Shown here piece after piece: positions 35,135 through 43,110 of a stretch of DNA of 64,000 bases (the stretch's first letter is position 1; every line of letters starts with the position of its first letter). The position numbers and the translations under genes are program-made. A model generated the notes under the pieces. The model worked only from the letters and a program-made list of their open reading frames with translations, was not told where the DNA came from and searched no databases. The stretch is from an uncultured Spirochaetales bacterium (GTDB taxonomy: Bacteria > Spirochaetota > Spirochaetia > Sphaerochaetales > Sphaerochaetaceae): assembly GCA_944393005.1 (NCBI GenBank), contig CALXYO010000001.1:248001-312000 (forward strand), given 5' to 3'.

Positions 35135-35824
35135 TCAGCTCAATGCCCTTAAGGCGGTGTCAAGAATATGACGGCAGAGCTTTGAGGTATCGCTGCTGGT
35201 GATGAACGACATTTCTCCTCCCCTCACTCCCTGTGCCCAGTTGATTGAATATGCAAGTGCACTGTATCTGAGGCCTAGCTCCTTCAGCAGTGATGCCTCC
35301 GTTGCCAGTGTCATGCCCACGACATCAGCTCCGAGACGGCAAAATGCCCTGATCTCGCCCGCGGTCTCAAGACGCGGTCCGTTTGTCATGACATAGACGA
35401 TGTCATCAGCAAGCTCACAGCCTGCAGCCTCCTTTATTTTCCTGTTCAGTTCAGAATCGAAAACATTGTCCATGCATGTATGTTTCAGAGGATTCTCCTC
35501 TCCGTTGAAGAACGAGATGCTGCGGCCTGAAAAATCCATGAAATCACCGACAAGAGCGAAAGATGAAGGAGGCAGCTTATCCGTAATTGAACCGACTGCA
35601 TAAATGCCTATGACTTCACTGCAGCCAAGACTCACAAGTGCGCTTATGTTGGCCTTGTAGTTCACCATTGACGGGCTATCCGTATGGTTTTTCCTGTGTC
35701 TCGGTATGATAATCACATCATCCTTGCGGTAATATGTCACATATCCGTAATACGTGTCCTCCATATTCTCCTCAAAGGATGAGAGGACTTCATCGACTCC
35801 GGTTCCGGCGATTACTGCTTTCAT
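35135..35824 (-). CDS. MTA/purine nucleoside phosphorylase family (PNP/MTAP)
   Basis: 229 residues. Cleaves a purine nucleoside with phosphate. IIPRHRKNHTDSPSMVNYKANI near residue 40 is the phosphate-binding and substrate region of MTAP (R-H-x-x-x-H-x-x-P-x-x-x-N-Y-x-A-N); YVMTNGPRLETAGEIR and GMTLATEASLLKELGL follow. ATG 35824 is chosen since AAGGAAGGG precedes it. It is between the MtnA-like gene and the methyltransferase-like gene in the same direction. Confidence 0.85.
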   Translation of the reverse strand: MKAVIAGTGVDEVLSSFEENMEDTYYGYVTYYRKDDVIIIPRHRKNHTDSPSMVNYKANISALVSLGCSEVIGIYAVGSITDKLPPSSFALVGDFMDFSGRSISFFNGEENPLKHTCMDNVFDSELNRKIKEAAGCELADDIVYVMTNGPRLETAGEIRAFCRLGADVVGMTLATEASLLKELGLRYSALAYSINWAQGVRGGEMSFITSSDTSKLCRHILDTALRALS

Positions 35825-35849
35825 TTTCCCTTCCTTCAAATTGTGTTTT

Positions 35850-36836
35850 TCAGCTGATGCTGCCATCTGGTGTGATGACGGCACTCACATATTCAGGGGC
35901 GATCACATCAAAACAGGGGTAAATTGCCCTTACATCTCCGCCTGTCACTGGGATTCCCTGACATTCCTTCACTTCCTCAGGATCCCGGAACTCGACCTCT
36001 TTCTCGCACAAAGTGGAATATGAATCATCGAATCCCATCGAGAAGGCATAATAAGGCACACCGTATTCATGACATGCAATGGCAGATGAAAGGGTCCCAA
36101 GCTTGTTGATGACCCATTTCTCTTTTGTGGCAAGATCACTTGCCGTCATGTATATATTCACCCTGCCGCTGCTTATGAAGAATGCAGTCATGTTGTCAGT
36201 GATCAGATAATGGTCAAAAGAGAGTTCTGCAAGAGAAGGTGCTGTAAGATGGGCTCCCTGAAGATAAGGCCTTGTCTCCTGTGCATAGACCGTGAATTTC
36301 TTCCCCTCTTCCCTGGCAAGGGAAAGCGAGAGAAAGAATGAATGCTCAGGAAAGCAGGTCGTCAGTATGCCGTCTCCGTCTTTTATCAGACGACAGCCGT
36401 ATTCAGCCATGGCAAGATACTTTTCATCATATTCCTCAAGACGTGAATTCACCAGCTCCTGAACCGAATCTGCAAAGTTCCTGCTGCCAATGCTTTCAAA
36501 CTCTTCAAGGAGAAAGGCGATCTCTCTTTTCATTGTCGTATTTGTTTTCCTTGCCGAGGAAAGCAGGCTTCCGGCCTTCCTCAGTTCATCCATGTTTTTC
36601 CCGCATTTGCGTGCAGTAAGAACCATGGCCTGAAGAGCCGTTTCCAGAGGGCCTCCGCCCTGCGTGACCATCATTCGTATCGCACATGCGGCATCAGAAG
36701 CATCATAAGCCTTGTAGAATTCCCGGCTGAAAGGAAGCTTTCTTCGGTCCTCTATAAGCAGGACATCATCTTCAATGTGTGCAATATTCTCATGACGGAG
36801 AACTGATGGAAGCAGTTTTTCTATGTTCAAGACCAC
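35850..36836 (-). CDS. MtnA/eIF2B-like sugar-phosphate isomerase
   Basis: 328 residues. Of the family that isomerises methylthioribose-1-phosphate (MtnA) or ribose-1,5-bisphosphate. TQGGGPLETALQAMVL resembles the R-x-A-P family block, the catalytic cysteine is likely in LTTCFPE, ETRPYLQGAHLTA is the classical E-T/S-R-P-x-x-Q-G motif, and the catalytic aspartate aligns with TASDLATKEKWVINKLGT. The glycines around GADR are replaced, so substrate may differ from true MtnA. It overlaps the deaminase by 10 bases and precedes the MTAP-like gene. Confidence 0.8.
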   Translation of the reverse strand: MVLNIEKLLPSVLRHENIAHIEDDVLLIEDRRKLPFSREFYKAYDASDAACAIRMMVTQGGGPLETALQAMVLTARKCGKNMDELRKAGSLLSSARKTNTTMKREIAFLLEEFESIGSRNFADSVQELVNSRLEEYDEKYLAMAEYGCRLIKDGDGILTTCFPEHSFFLSLSLAREEGKKFTVYAQETRPYLQGAHLTAPSLAELSFDHYLITDNMTAFFISSGRVNIYMTASDLATKEKWVINKLGTLSSAIACHEYGVPYYAFSMGFDDSYSTLCEKEVEFRDPEEVKECQGIPVTGGDVRAIYPCFDVIAPEYVSAVITPDGSIS

Positions 36837-37333
36837 ATACCCTCATGGTCTGCCAGAATTCTTTTCCTCAGCTTTTCATCTTCAGCCGGGCCTGCCACCA
36901 TTATATCTTTCTGCCCCGCACCTATGACATCCCTGCAGGAAAGGGAGAATGTCGGATTCTCTTCATTGTCTCCTGTCAGGCGGAGGAGATCTGCCTCGCT
37001 CACACCGTATACGATCCTCCCTATATTGGCCCAGTAGATGGCACCGGTGCACATGACACATGGTTCGAAATTCGTATACAGGGTGCACTTCGCAAGCTTT
37101 TCAGGCGGATAAAGCTTTGCTGCCCTGAGCGTAAGCAATGTCTCTGCATGGTAAGCAGAGCCGCCTGTTGTGAACTCGTTCTCCTGAGTCAGGAGGACCT
37201 CATCATTCTCATCCACGAGCTCGCTGGCAAAAGGATGATTGCCCTTGCTGCGGCTTGAAGCTGCAAGCTCAGCACATTCATAAAGATGCCTTATGTCTTT
37301 CTCTGTGATTCTGTCTTCAATTACCTTTCCCAT
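36827..37333 (-). CDS. Nucleoside/guanine deaminase (CDA fold)
   Basis: 168 residues. Zinc-dependent deaminase: HAE at residues 62-64 and PCVMC at 91-95 give the histidine, two cysteines and the catalytic glutamate. GNHPFASELV and TGAIYWANIGRIVYGV are close to guanine deaminase-type proteins rather than TadA (no tRNA-binding arginine-rich region). It leads the salvage cluster of deaminase, MtnA-like isomerase and MTA phosphorylase. Confidence 0.9.
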   Translation of the reverse strand: MGKVIEDRITEKDIRHLYECAELAASSRSKGNHPFASELVDENDEVLLTQENEFTTGGSAYHAETLLTLRAAKLYPPEKLAKCTLYTNFEPCVMCTGAIYWANIGRIVYGVSEADLLRLTGDNEENPTFSLSCRDVIGAGQKDIMVAGPAEDEKLRKRILADHEGMWS

Positions 37334-37432
37334 ATGAAAACTCCGCTGGAAAATCCTAACACACAGCTCAGTCTTTCTGGAAGTCCTTTCTGTAGTTGGA
37401 ATGAAGATGCTTCACAGTTTCTTCATATCGCC

Positions 37433-37461
37433 TTGACGAGTATATTCTCTTTGTTTAACTT
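37433..37461 (+). promoter_or_regulatory. Promoter of the FKBP isomerase gene
   Basis: TTGACG (37433-37438), a 17-base spacer and TAACTT (37456-37461), about 32 bases before the start. Confidence 0.55.
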
Positions 37462-37492
37462 GTCATTAACAACAAAAACAAAGGAAAAACAT

Positions 37493-38803
37493 ATGAAAAG
37501 AAAAATTCTTGCTTTCATGCTTATCCTGACTGTCATCTCAACTCTTGGCCTTTTCGCATCAGGCGCAAAGGAAATCAGCAGTGATGAGACAGTCGTGAAG
37601 GTCATTGAAATCTCACAGGATGAGAATGGCACATACCTGCTCAGAGTACAGAAAGAAGACGGTGTCATAATCGTCTACAGGGCAGATGAGGAAAACACTG
37701 TATGCTCGGTTCCTTTTGATCAGATTTCAGAGGGAAGCATACTTGCCATCAAGGACAACGGCATTGCCACAATGAGCATTCCTGCCCAGATGTGGGCTGT
37801 GGAAATAAGGGATCTGACCATCGGCGTGAATGCCGGAGCATATTCCTTCACCTTTGCTGATCCGTCGGATGTCTATGCAGTTCCTCCTGTTGCCGAGGAT
37901 ACGATTGCACCTTCATTATGGGAAATAACCCTTGATGATACAGTCGAATCCCGTTTCAGCTATGCATACGGCTATGATCTTGTATCAGGCTATACGGCTC
38001 AGGGCGTCACTTTCCGCGGCAGCTATTTCGCACGCGGCATCCTTGATTTCTGGAATGTCAGCGAACCGCTCATTCCCGCTGATAAGATGCCAGGTTATGT
38101 CGACGAGTACATTGACACAATCTTCACACCGGGAGTGGAAGAGACAACCGGAGAGGCTCCTTCAAGCCTTGATGAGATCTACGCGATAACGGACTTTGAT
38201 GACCTCAGCCAGCGTTTCAGCTACGCATACGGCTATGTCTCCGCATTCCAGGATTACTACTATGGAATAATGGTCCAGCCGGAGAAATTCGTTGAAGGCG
38301 CGCTCAGTGCAATATACGGTGTCACTCCGCTTCTCGACAATGCTGAAAGGCAGCAGGCAATTTCTGATTATATGGCACAGATGCAGGCTGAATACGAGGC
38401 ATATATAAGCGAACTCGCACAGAAAAACCTCAGTGCGGCAGAAGAGTTCCTCAGTGAAAATGCAGAAGCGGAAGGCATCATCGCCACGGAATCAGGACTT
38501 CAGTATGAAATCGTCAGTGAGGGAGACGGGGCGCAACCGGATGCAGACGATACGGTTACAGTAACCTACACTCTCAGGGACATTGACGGAAATCTCATTG
38601 ATCAGGGCGAGAATGTCGACTTTGCCCTTGCAAATCTCATTCCGGGTTTCAGCGAGGCTGTCTCAAACATGAAAGTCGGCGGAGAGGCAATTGCATATGT
38701 TCACCCGTCTCTGGGTTATGGTGAGTCAGGAGCCGGTTCAGTCGAGCCGAATTCCCTCCTTATTTTCGATATCCAGCTGCATGGAATTGTAGAGGAAGAA
38801 TAA
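37493..38803 (+). CDS. Exported FKBP-type peptidyl-prolyl isomerase
   Basis: 436 residues. Signal peptide MKRKILAFMLILTVISTLGLFASGAKE, ending in a signal peptidase I-like site; there is no lipobox cysteine. After an all-beta N-terminal region (about 25-140) come two copies of an FKBP-N dimerisation-like block (SRFSYAYGYDLVSGY near 162 and QRFSYAYGYVSAFQDYYYG near 240), a long helix, and the FKBP domain at about 329-432 (GDGAQPDADDTVTVTYTLRD, LIPGFSEAV, YVHPSLGYG). It probably folds exported proteins in the periplasm. It is monocistronic with its own promoter. Confidence 0.92.
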   Translation: MKRKILAFMLILTVISTLGLFASGAKEISSDETVVKVIEISQDENGTYLLRVQKEDGVIIVYRADEENTVCSVPFDQISEGSILAIKDNGIATMSIPAQMWAVEIRDLTIGVNAGAYSFTFADPSDVYAVPPVAEDTIAPSLWEITLDDTVESRFSYAYGYDLVSGYTAQGVTFRGSYFARGILDFWNVSEPLIPADKMPGYVDEYIDTIFTPGVEETTGEAPSSLDEIYAITDFDDLSQRFSYAYGYVSAFQDYYYGIMVQPEKFVEGALSAIYGVTPLLDNAERQQAISDYMAQMQAEYEAYISELAQKNLSAAEEFLSENAEAEGIIATESGLQYEIVSEGDGAQPDADDTVTVTYTLRDIDGNLIDQGENVDFALANLIPGFSEAVSNMKVGGEAIAYVHPSLGYGESGAGSVEPNSLLIFDIQLHGIVEEE

Positions 38804-38805
38804 AG

Positions 38806-38842
38806 TGAAAAAATAAGGCATGGGCTGCAAGCAGCCTATGCC
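38806..38842 (-). terminator. Terminator of the YhcH-like gene
   Basis: Minus strand stem GGCATAGGCTGC/GCAGCCCATGCC with a TT loop, then TTATTTTTTC. It overlaps the stop codon of the gene at 38836 and may also slow readthrough from the FKBP gene. Confidence 0.8.
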
Positions 38843-39219
38843 GGGAAAGAGAAATGAACTTCTCTGAAGCCTGAGGGCAGATTGGCACTCAGGCCTTTTT
38901 TATACTCTCCTTCGGTGAGAAGAATGAAGCTTCCTTCCGTGACTTTGAAAACCGCTGATGAGTCACCTGTGCTGACAAGACACTCTCCATCAAGAGCGGC
39001 AAGCAGCGCACACTCTCCTTTTTTCACAGTGAAAGGCAAACCTTTAGAGGATGTGACATAACTCTGTGTTACGTATGTCACATCCCTGTTTTCCTCACAC
39101 ACATAGCTGCCGTCAGGTTTGTCATACGGCAGGCTTCTGTCAAGAATGGAAATTACGAATGCCAGATTTCTGAAGCATGTCTGATAGCTTTCCATCTGGC
39201 TCAGCGTATCGTAGATCAA
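38836..39219 (-). CDS. YhcH/YjgK/YiaL (DUF386) family-like protein
   Basis: 127 residues. The start MIYDTLSQMESYQTC is the family's usual M-I-x-D-x-L-x-x-x-x-x-Y opening, and FVISILDRSLPYDKPDGSY and GLPFTVKKGECALLAALDGE resemble the cupin-like barrel. Members are linked to sialic acid or sugar metabolism. It is shorter than the usual 150 residues and only weakly conserved, so a changed function is possible. ATG overlaps the kinase gene upstream by 4 bases. Confidence 0.6.
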   Translation of the reverse strand: MIYDTLSQMESYQTCFRNLAFVISILDRSLPYDKPDGSYVCEENRDVTYVTQSYVTSSKGLPFTVKKGECALLAALDGECLVSTGDSSAVFKVTEGSFILLTEGEYKKGLSANLPSGFREVHFSFPA

Positions 39220-39860
39220 ATGTCATCTCCCCCGTGGGAGGCTGCGACTTCAGTAAACGAAAGTATCTGATCGACACATCCGTTTATACCTAGTACAGAG
39301 CTGTCAAGCGCAAGATCATAAGTCCTGCACATACCCCACTTCTTGTCAGAATAATAATTATAGAAGTTCGCACGGGTCTTGTCGGCTTTGAGACATACAT
39401 CCTCAGCCTTGTCAGCCGGCACTTCATAAACACCGACAGCCCTCTTAACCCTGGCATCAAGCGGAGCATGAATGAATACGGAGATCACGTTCGGGTTGTC
39501 ACGCAGAATGTAATCCGCACAACGTCCTATGATCACACAGCTGCCTGTGTCCGCAACCTTCTTTATTGTTTTTGACTGAATCAGGAAAAGCTGATCATTG
39601 AGAGGCATTTCATTAAACCCCAGTGTTCCTGTCGCCATAGGATAGTTTCCCATGACAAGAGAATAAAGCAGTGATGAGGTGGGTTTCTCATCCGCATTAT
39701 GGAAAAGAGCCTCGCTCAGTCCGCTGTCCTTTGCTGCCAGCGTCAGGATTTCCTTGTCATAAAACGGAATGCCGAGTCTCTCGGCAAGAGTGCGTCCGAC
39801 TTTGCGCCCGCCGCTTCCGAACTGACGTCCGATTGTGTATACAACTTTTGTCTTATCCAT
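39216..39860 (-). CDS. Cytidylate kinase-like family protein (Cytidylate_kin2)
   Basis: 214 residues. P-loop-like TIGRQFGSGGRKVGRTLAE near residue 10 and YDKEILTLAAKDSGL, CVIIGRCADYILRD and NFYNYYSDKKWGMCRTYDLALDSS are the hallmarks of this family, common in gut Clostridia and spirochaetes. The physiological substrate is not known. It is the first gene of a two-gene unit with the YhcH-like gene. A second, unrelated-looking kinase of this sort is at 30885. Confidence 0.9.
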   Translation of the reverse strand: MDKTKVVYTIGRQFGSGGRKVGRTLAERLGIPFYDKEILTLAAKDSGLSEALFHNADEKPTSSLLYSLVMGNYPMATGTLGFNEMPLNDQLFLIQSKTIKKVADTGSCVIIGRCADYILRDNPNVISVFIHAPLDARVKRAVGVYEVPADKAEDVCLKADKTRANFYNYYSDKKWGMCRTYDLALDSSVLGINGCVDQILSFTEVAASHGGDDI

Positions 39861-39940
39861 ATAACTCCTCCTGGATCAATTATACACGCAAAAGGAAGCA
39901 CAAACAAAGTTTTTTTATAGCAAAAGGAGGGCAGTAACAC

Positions 39941-40957
39941 TCAAAAAACCCTGCCGGCAAGGCCGAGCACAGTATTCCACACAGATTCATGCACGGGGAT
40001 ACCGTTTGCAAGATTGTCTTTTCTTGCTGCGGCAAGGCGTTCTCCGGCGTATCTGAGATTTTCTCCATCCCTTGTGCTGCATGAAGTGATGCTGTCAAGA
40101 ACCTTGCGAGTGTTTTTCCTTATGCTTTCCCCATCTGAGATTTTTGACGGATCGATGACCAGGAACACCTGACTCAGCCCCCTTTCCTCACCTTCCCTGC
40201 CGACATCCATGACGGAGAAACCGTTTGAAAGGACAACTGCGACAAGATCAAGCGCTATGGAAAGCGATGTGCCCTTCCAGAAGCCGAAAGGAATCACGGA
40301 GCTGTTTCTTTCAATTGCACACGGGTCTTTTGTCAGATGCCACTCATCATCAAAACCGCCGTCAACAGGCAGCATCTCACCTCTGAGTCTGTATTCCTCA
40401 AGCTTTCCGTATGAGAACTGAGACATTGCCGCATCAAATACAAAATGAATGCCATCATCAGAAGGAACACTGATCACAAGAGGATTATTGCCGATTCTGA
40501 GCTCACTGCTTCCCCACGGCATCATGTTTGGCTTGGTGTTTGACCATGCGATTGCGATACAGCCATTGTCAGCCGCGTAAAGCCCGTAAGTACTGCCGCG
40601 CAGCCAGTGGTTGTTGTGTGCAAGGGCGACAATGCCGGTGCCTTTGTCGTGGGCTATCTCAACAGCCCTCTGTACGGCACGGTACGCATTCACCGGCCCG
40701 ATTCCGAAATGCCCGTCATATGTTTCGATCACTCCGCAGGATGAGACCTTCTCCAGTTCGGCATTCACATCAAGAACACCAGTCTCAATATTGCTGACTA
40801 TTCTGGGAAATCTGTTTATCCCGTGTGTGTAGACTCCGTCAAGAGTATTGCCGTATACAATCTGCGAGAGTATTTCCGCCTTATCGGGAGAAAGCCCCCT
40901 TGAGAGAAGAATATCCTTTATTGTGCTGAAAACCTCATCAGCCCTGATCCTGAGCAT
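39941..40957 (-). CDS. Ldh_2 family malate/L-lactate/ureidoglycolate dehydrogenase
   Basis: 338 residues of the NAD(P)-dependent type 2 malate/lactate dehydrogenase family, unrelated to the classic Rossmann enzymes. Motifs are GVYTHGINRFPRIV near residue 40 with the family histidine, AHNNHWLRGSTYGLYAADNG with the catalytic histidine, and SNTKPNMMPWGSSELRIGNNP. Which 2-oxo or 2-hydroxy acid it uses is not clear. ATG 40957 is directly behind AGGAGGG. Monocistronic. Confidence 0.9.
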   Translation of the reverse strand: MLRIRADEVFSTIKDILLSRGLSPDKAEILSQIVYGNTLDGVYTHGINRFPRIVSNIETGVLDVNAELEKVSSCGVIETYDGHFGIGPVNAYRAVQRAVEIAHDKGTGIVALAHNNHWLRGSTYGLYAADNGCIAIAWSNTKPNMMPWGSSELRIGNNPLVISVPSDDGIHFVFDAAMSQFSYGKLEEYRLRGEMLPVDGGFDDEWHLTKDPCAIERNSSVIPFGFWKGTSLSIALDLVAVVLSNGFSVMDVGREGEERGLSQVFLVIDPSKISDGESIRKNTRKVLDSITSCSTRDGENLRYAGERLAAARKDNLANGIPVHESVWNTVLGLAGRVF

Positions 40958-41009
40958 GTCACCCTCCTGTAACAGGAAAGAGCATGACATAAAAACCGTA
41001 TTTGGAAAA

Positions 41010-41047
41010 GAAAAAAGAAACGGGCCCGCCTCTGAAGACAAGCCCGG
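41010..41047 (-). terminator. Terminator of the nucleoside ABC operon
   Basis: Minus strand CGGGC/GCCCG extended by G-T pairs to about 12 bp, followed by TTTCTTTTTTC. Confidence 0.75.
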
Positions 41048-41067
41048 AAAAGATCACGGCTCAGACC

Positions 41068-42012
41068 TCATGTCCTTATTTCCCTGTTGAACGGCTTGCC
41101 GAGAGCCGCAGGACTTGAAGTCTGGTCCTTTGATGTGAATGCGAGAACGACTATTACGACAACATAAGGCAACATGACAAAGAACTCATACGGCAGATTT
41201 ATACCAAGTCCCTGCACGTTGTACTGTATTGTCTGCGCGAATGAGAACAGAAGAGCGCCGAGCATGATCTTCACAGGATGCCAGTGTCCGAAATACACAA
41301 GCGCAACAGCAATGAAGCCGCGGCCCGCAATCAGTTCATCTGAGAACATCTTGACCTGACATACCGAAAGGTACGCACCTGCAAGACCGGCAAGTGCCCC
41401 GCCAAGCGCAAGTGCCTCATAACGGGTCCTGTTGACATTGATACCCATGCTGTCCGCTGCTCTCGGATAACTGCCCACAGCCCTCACCTTAAGGCCCCAG
41501 CTGGTTTTGAACAGCACATACCATGCAACAGGAACAAGGAGGAATGCAATGTATACCAGTATATTGTGGGAGAAAAAGATATCCCCGACCACAGGAATCC
41601 TGCTGAGCAGTGGAACGGGAGTGTCGGGAATACCGGGAATAGACTGTGTTCCGCCGACAAAATGGCGGAAGAGAGTTCCAGCTGTTCCGACTCCAAACAT
41701 CTGCAGTCCTATGCCGGCAATGCCCTGAGGGGCACGGAATGTTATCACGATAAGGCCGAAGAACAAGGCAAGAAGAGCGCCGCAGACTGTTGCGGCCAGA
41801 AGCCCTGCAACGTTGTAAACCTGGCTTACGTGCCCTCCCTGACCGACAGAGAACGGAATGAGCATTCCGAGGAAAGCGCCCATTGCCATGATTCCCTCAC
41901 AGCCGAGGTTGAAGACACCGCTGCGCTGATTGAACATTTCTCCGATCGACGCAAGCAGAAGCGCAACGGAGAACGGCACTGTCATTGCCAGAATATTAAC
42001 AATCAAATCCAT
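41068..42012 (-). CDS. Nucleoside ABC transporter permease (NupQ/YufQ-like)
   Basis: 314 residues with about nine membrane segments, the second permease of a BMP-type importer. LLLASIGEMFNQRSGVFNLGCEGIMAMGAF near residues 19-48 is the family block (N-x-G-x-E-G), and ALALGGALAGLAGAYLSV gives the ATPase-contact loop. It is the last gene of the four-gene operon, 3 bases after the preceding permease, and the terminator lies just beyond. Confidence 0.93.
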   Translation of the reverse strand: MDLIVNILAMTVPFSVALLLASIGEMFNQRSGVFNLGCEGIMAMGAFLGMLIPFSVGQGGHVSQVYNVAGLLAATVCGALLALFFGLIVITFRAPQGIAGIGLQMFGVGTAGTLFRHFVGGTQSIPGIPDTPVPLLSRIPVVGDIFFSHNILVYIAFLLVPVAWYVLFKTSWGLKVRAVGSYPRAADSMGINVNRTRYEALALGGALAGLAGAYLSVCQVKMFSDELIAGRGFIAVALVYFGHWHPVKIMLGALLFSFAQTIQYNVQGLGINLPYEFFVMLPYVVVIVVLAFTSKDQTSSPAALGKPFNREIRT

Positions 42013-42015
42013 CTT

Positions 42016-43110
42016 TCACGCCTCCTTCACGTCTTTCTTAGAGCACCACCAGCGGTAGACCTTGTCCTCAAGATAATTGTTCTGGAGAATCATCTGGGTG
42101 GTGACGATCACTATTATGATAAGTCCCTGCATGACTTCCACTATGTTCGCAGGAACGCCTACTGCTCTTGGTGTAAGTGTTGAGCCGTAGATGAGAAGCG
42201 CAAAGAAGAAAGATGCAGGTATGATGCCGAAGGGATGGAGCATGCCGAAAAGCGCAACGACAACTGCACTGAAGCCATAGTTGTTCGTTATTCCCTCGAT
42301 TGCCCTTCTGTGGACTGCCGCAATTTCTATACCTCCGGCAAGACCCGCAAATGCACCGGAAATGATCATGGCCACCGTAACGTATGCAGCCACGTTTATT
42401 CCGCCGTAGCGGGCTGCCCTGCTCTGGGCTCCGCTTGCCCTCATTTTATAGCCGAAGCTCGTCTTCCACATGAAGATGTAGACTATTACTGCAAGCACAA
42501 GGGCAATTAAAATGCCGTAATGCATTCTTCCCGTTATTCTTCCGATCTCGATGGAAGCCGTCAGACGTGCTGACTGCGGAGTGCCGGCACCGGAAAGCGC
42601 CTCGGCAGGATCCAGCATTGGAACACGCAGACAGAAGGAATAGAACTGTGCGGCAATGTAATTGAGCATTACGGTTGAAAGCAGCTCTGAAACTTGCAGT
42701 TTTGACTTGAGTATGCCGGGAATGAAACCCCACAGTCCGCCGCACAGCACAGAAGCAAGCAGGGCGAACGGCAGCAGAACTGCTCTTGGAAGATCAGGCA
42801 GTGCAAGTGCGACAGTTGTGAAACCGAGAATACCCATGGCCATCTGACCTTCAGCCCCGATATTTATGATTCCCGAGCGGTATGCGACAGCCACACCGAG
42901 TGCAATCACACACAGCGGAACCGCGCGGACCAGCACTTCGCTCAGATGTCCCATTCTTGTCAGCGGAGTGATGATTATCGTATAGAACGTCTGTATGATG
43001 TCAGCTCCGAGTATGATGAGAACGAAAGAGGACAGGAGCAGAGTTGCCAGCACGGCAAGAAGGATGATTGAAAGCTTGTAGATTATCTTGAAATTCCTAT
43101 TCATTGTCAT
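42016..43110 (-). CDS. Nucleoside ABC transporter permease (NupP/YufP-like)
   Basis: 364 residues, first permease. An N-terminal span (about 10-32) precedes the branched-chain-permease-like core. YRSGIINIGAEGQMAMGIL near residues 79-97 matches the family block and ISGAFAGLAGGIEIAAV the ATPase-contact region. Its start overlaps the ATP-binding gene by 14 bases, showing tight coupling. Confidence 0.93.
   Translation of the reverse strand: MTMNRNFKIIYKLSIILLAVLATLLLSSFVLIILGADIIQTFYTIIITPLTRMGHLSEVLVRAVPLCVIALGVAVAYRSGIINIGAEGQMAMGILGFTTVALALPDLPRAVLLPFALLASVLCGGLWGFIPGILKSKLQVSELLSTVMLNYIAAQFYSFCLRVPMLDPAEALSGAGTPQSARLTASIEIGRITGRMHYGILIALVLAVIVYIFMWKTSFGYKMRASGAQSRAARYGGINVAAYVTVAMIISGAFAGLAGGIEIAAVHRRAIEGITNNYGFSAVVVALFGMLHPFGIIPASFFFALLIYGSTLTPRAVGVPANIVEVMQGLIIIVIVTTQMILQNNYLEDKVYRWWCSKKDVKEA

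Noticed and set aside
34543-35202. Plus-strand frame of over 200 codons opposite the methyltransferase-like gene
   Set aside because: The minus strand gene has a proper ribosome site and family-like sequence; the plus frame is a shadow without such signs.
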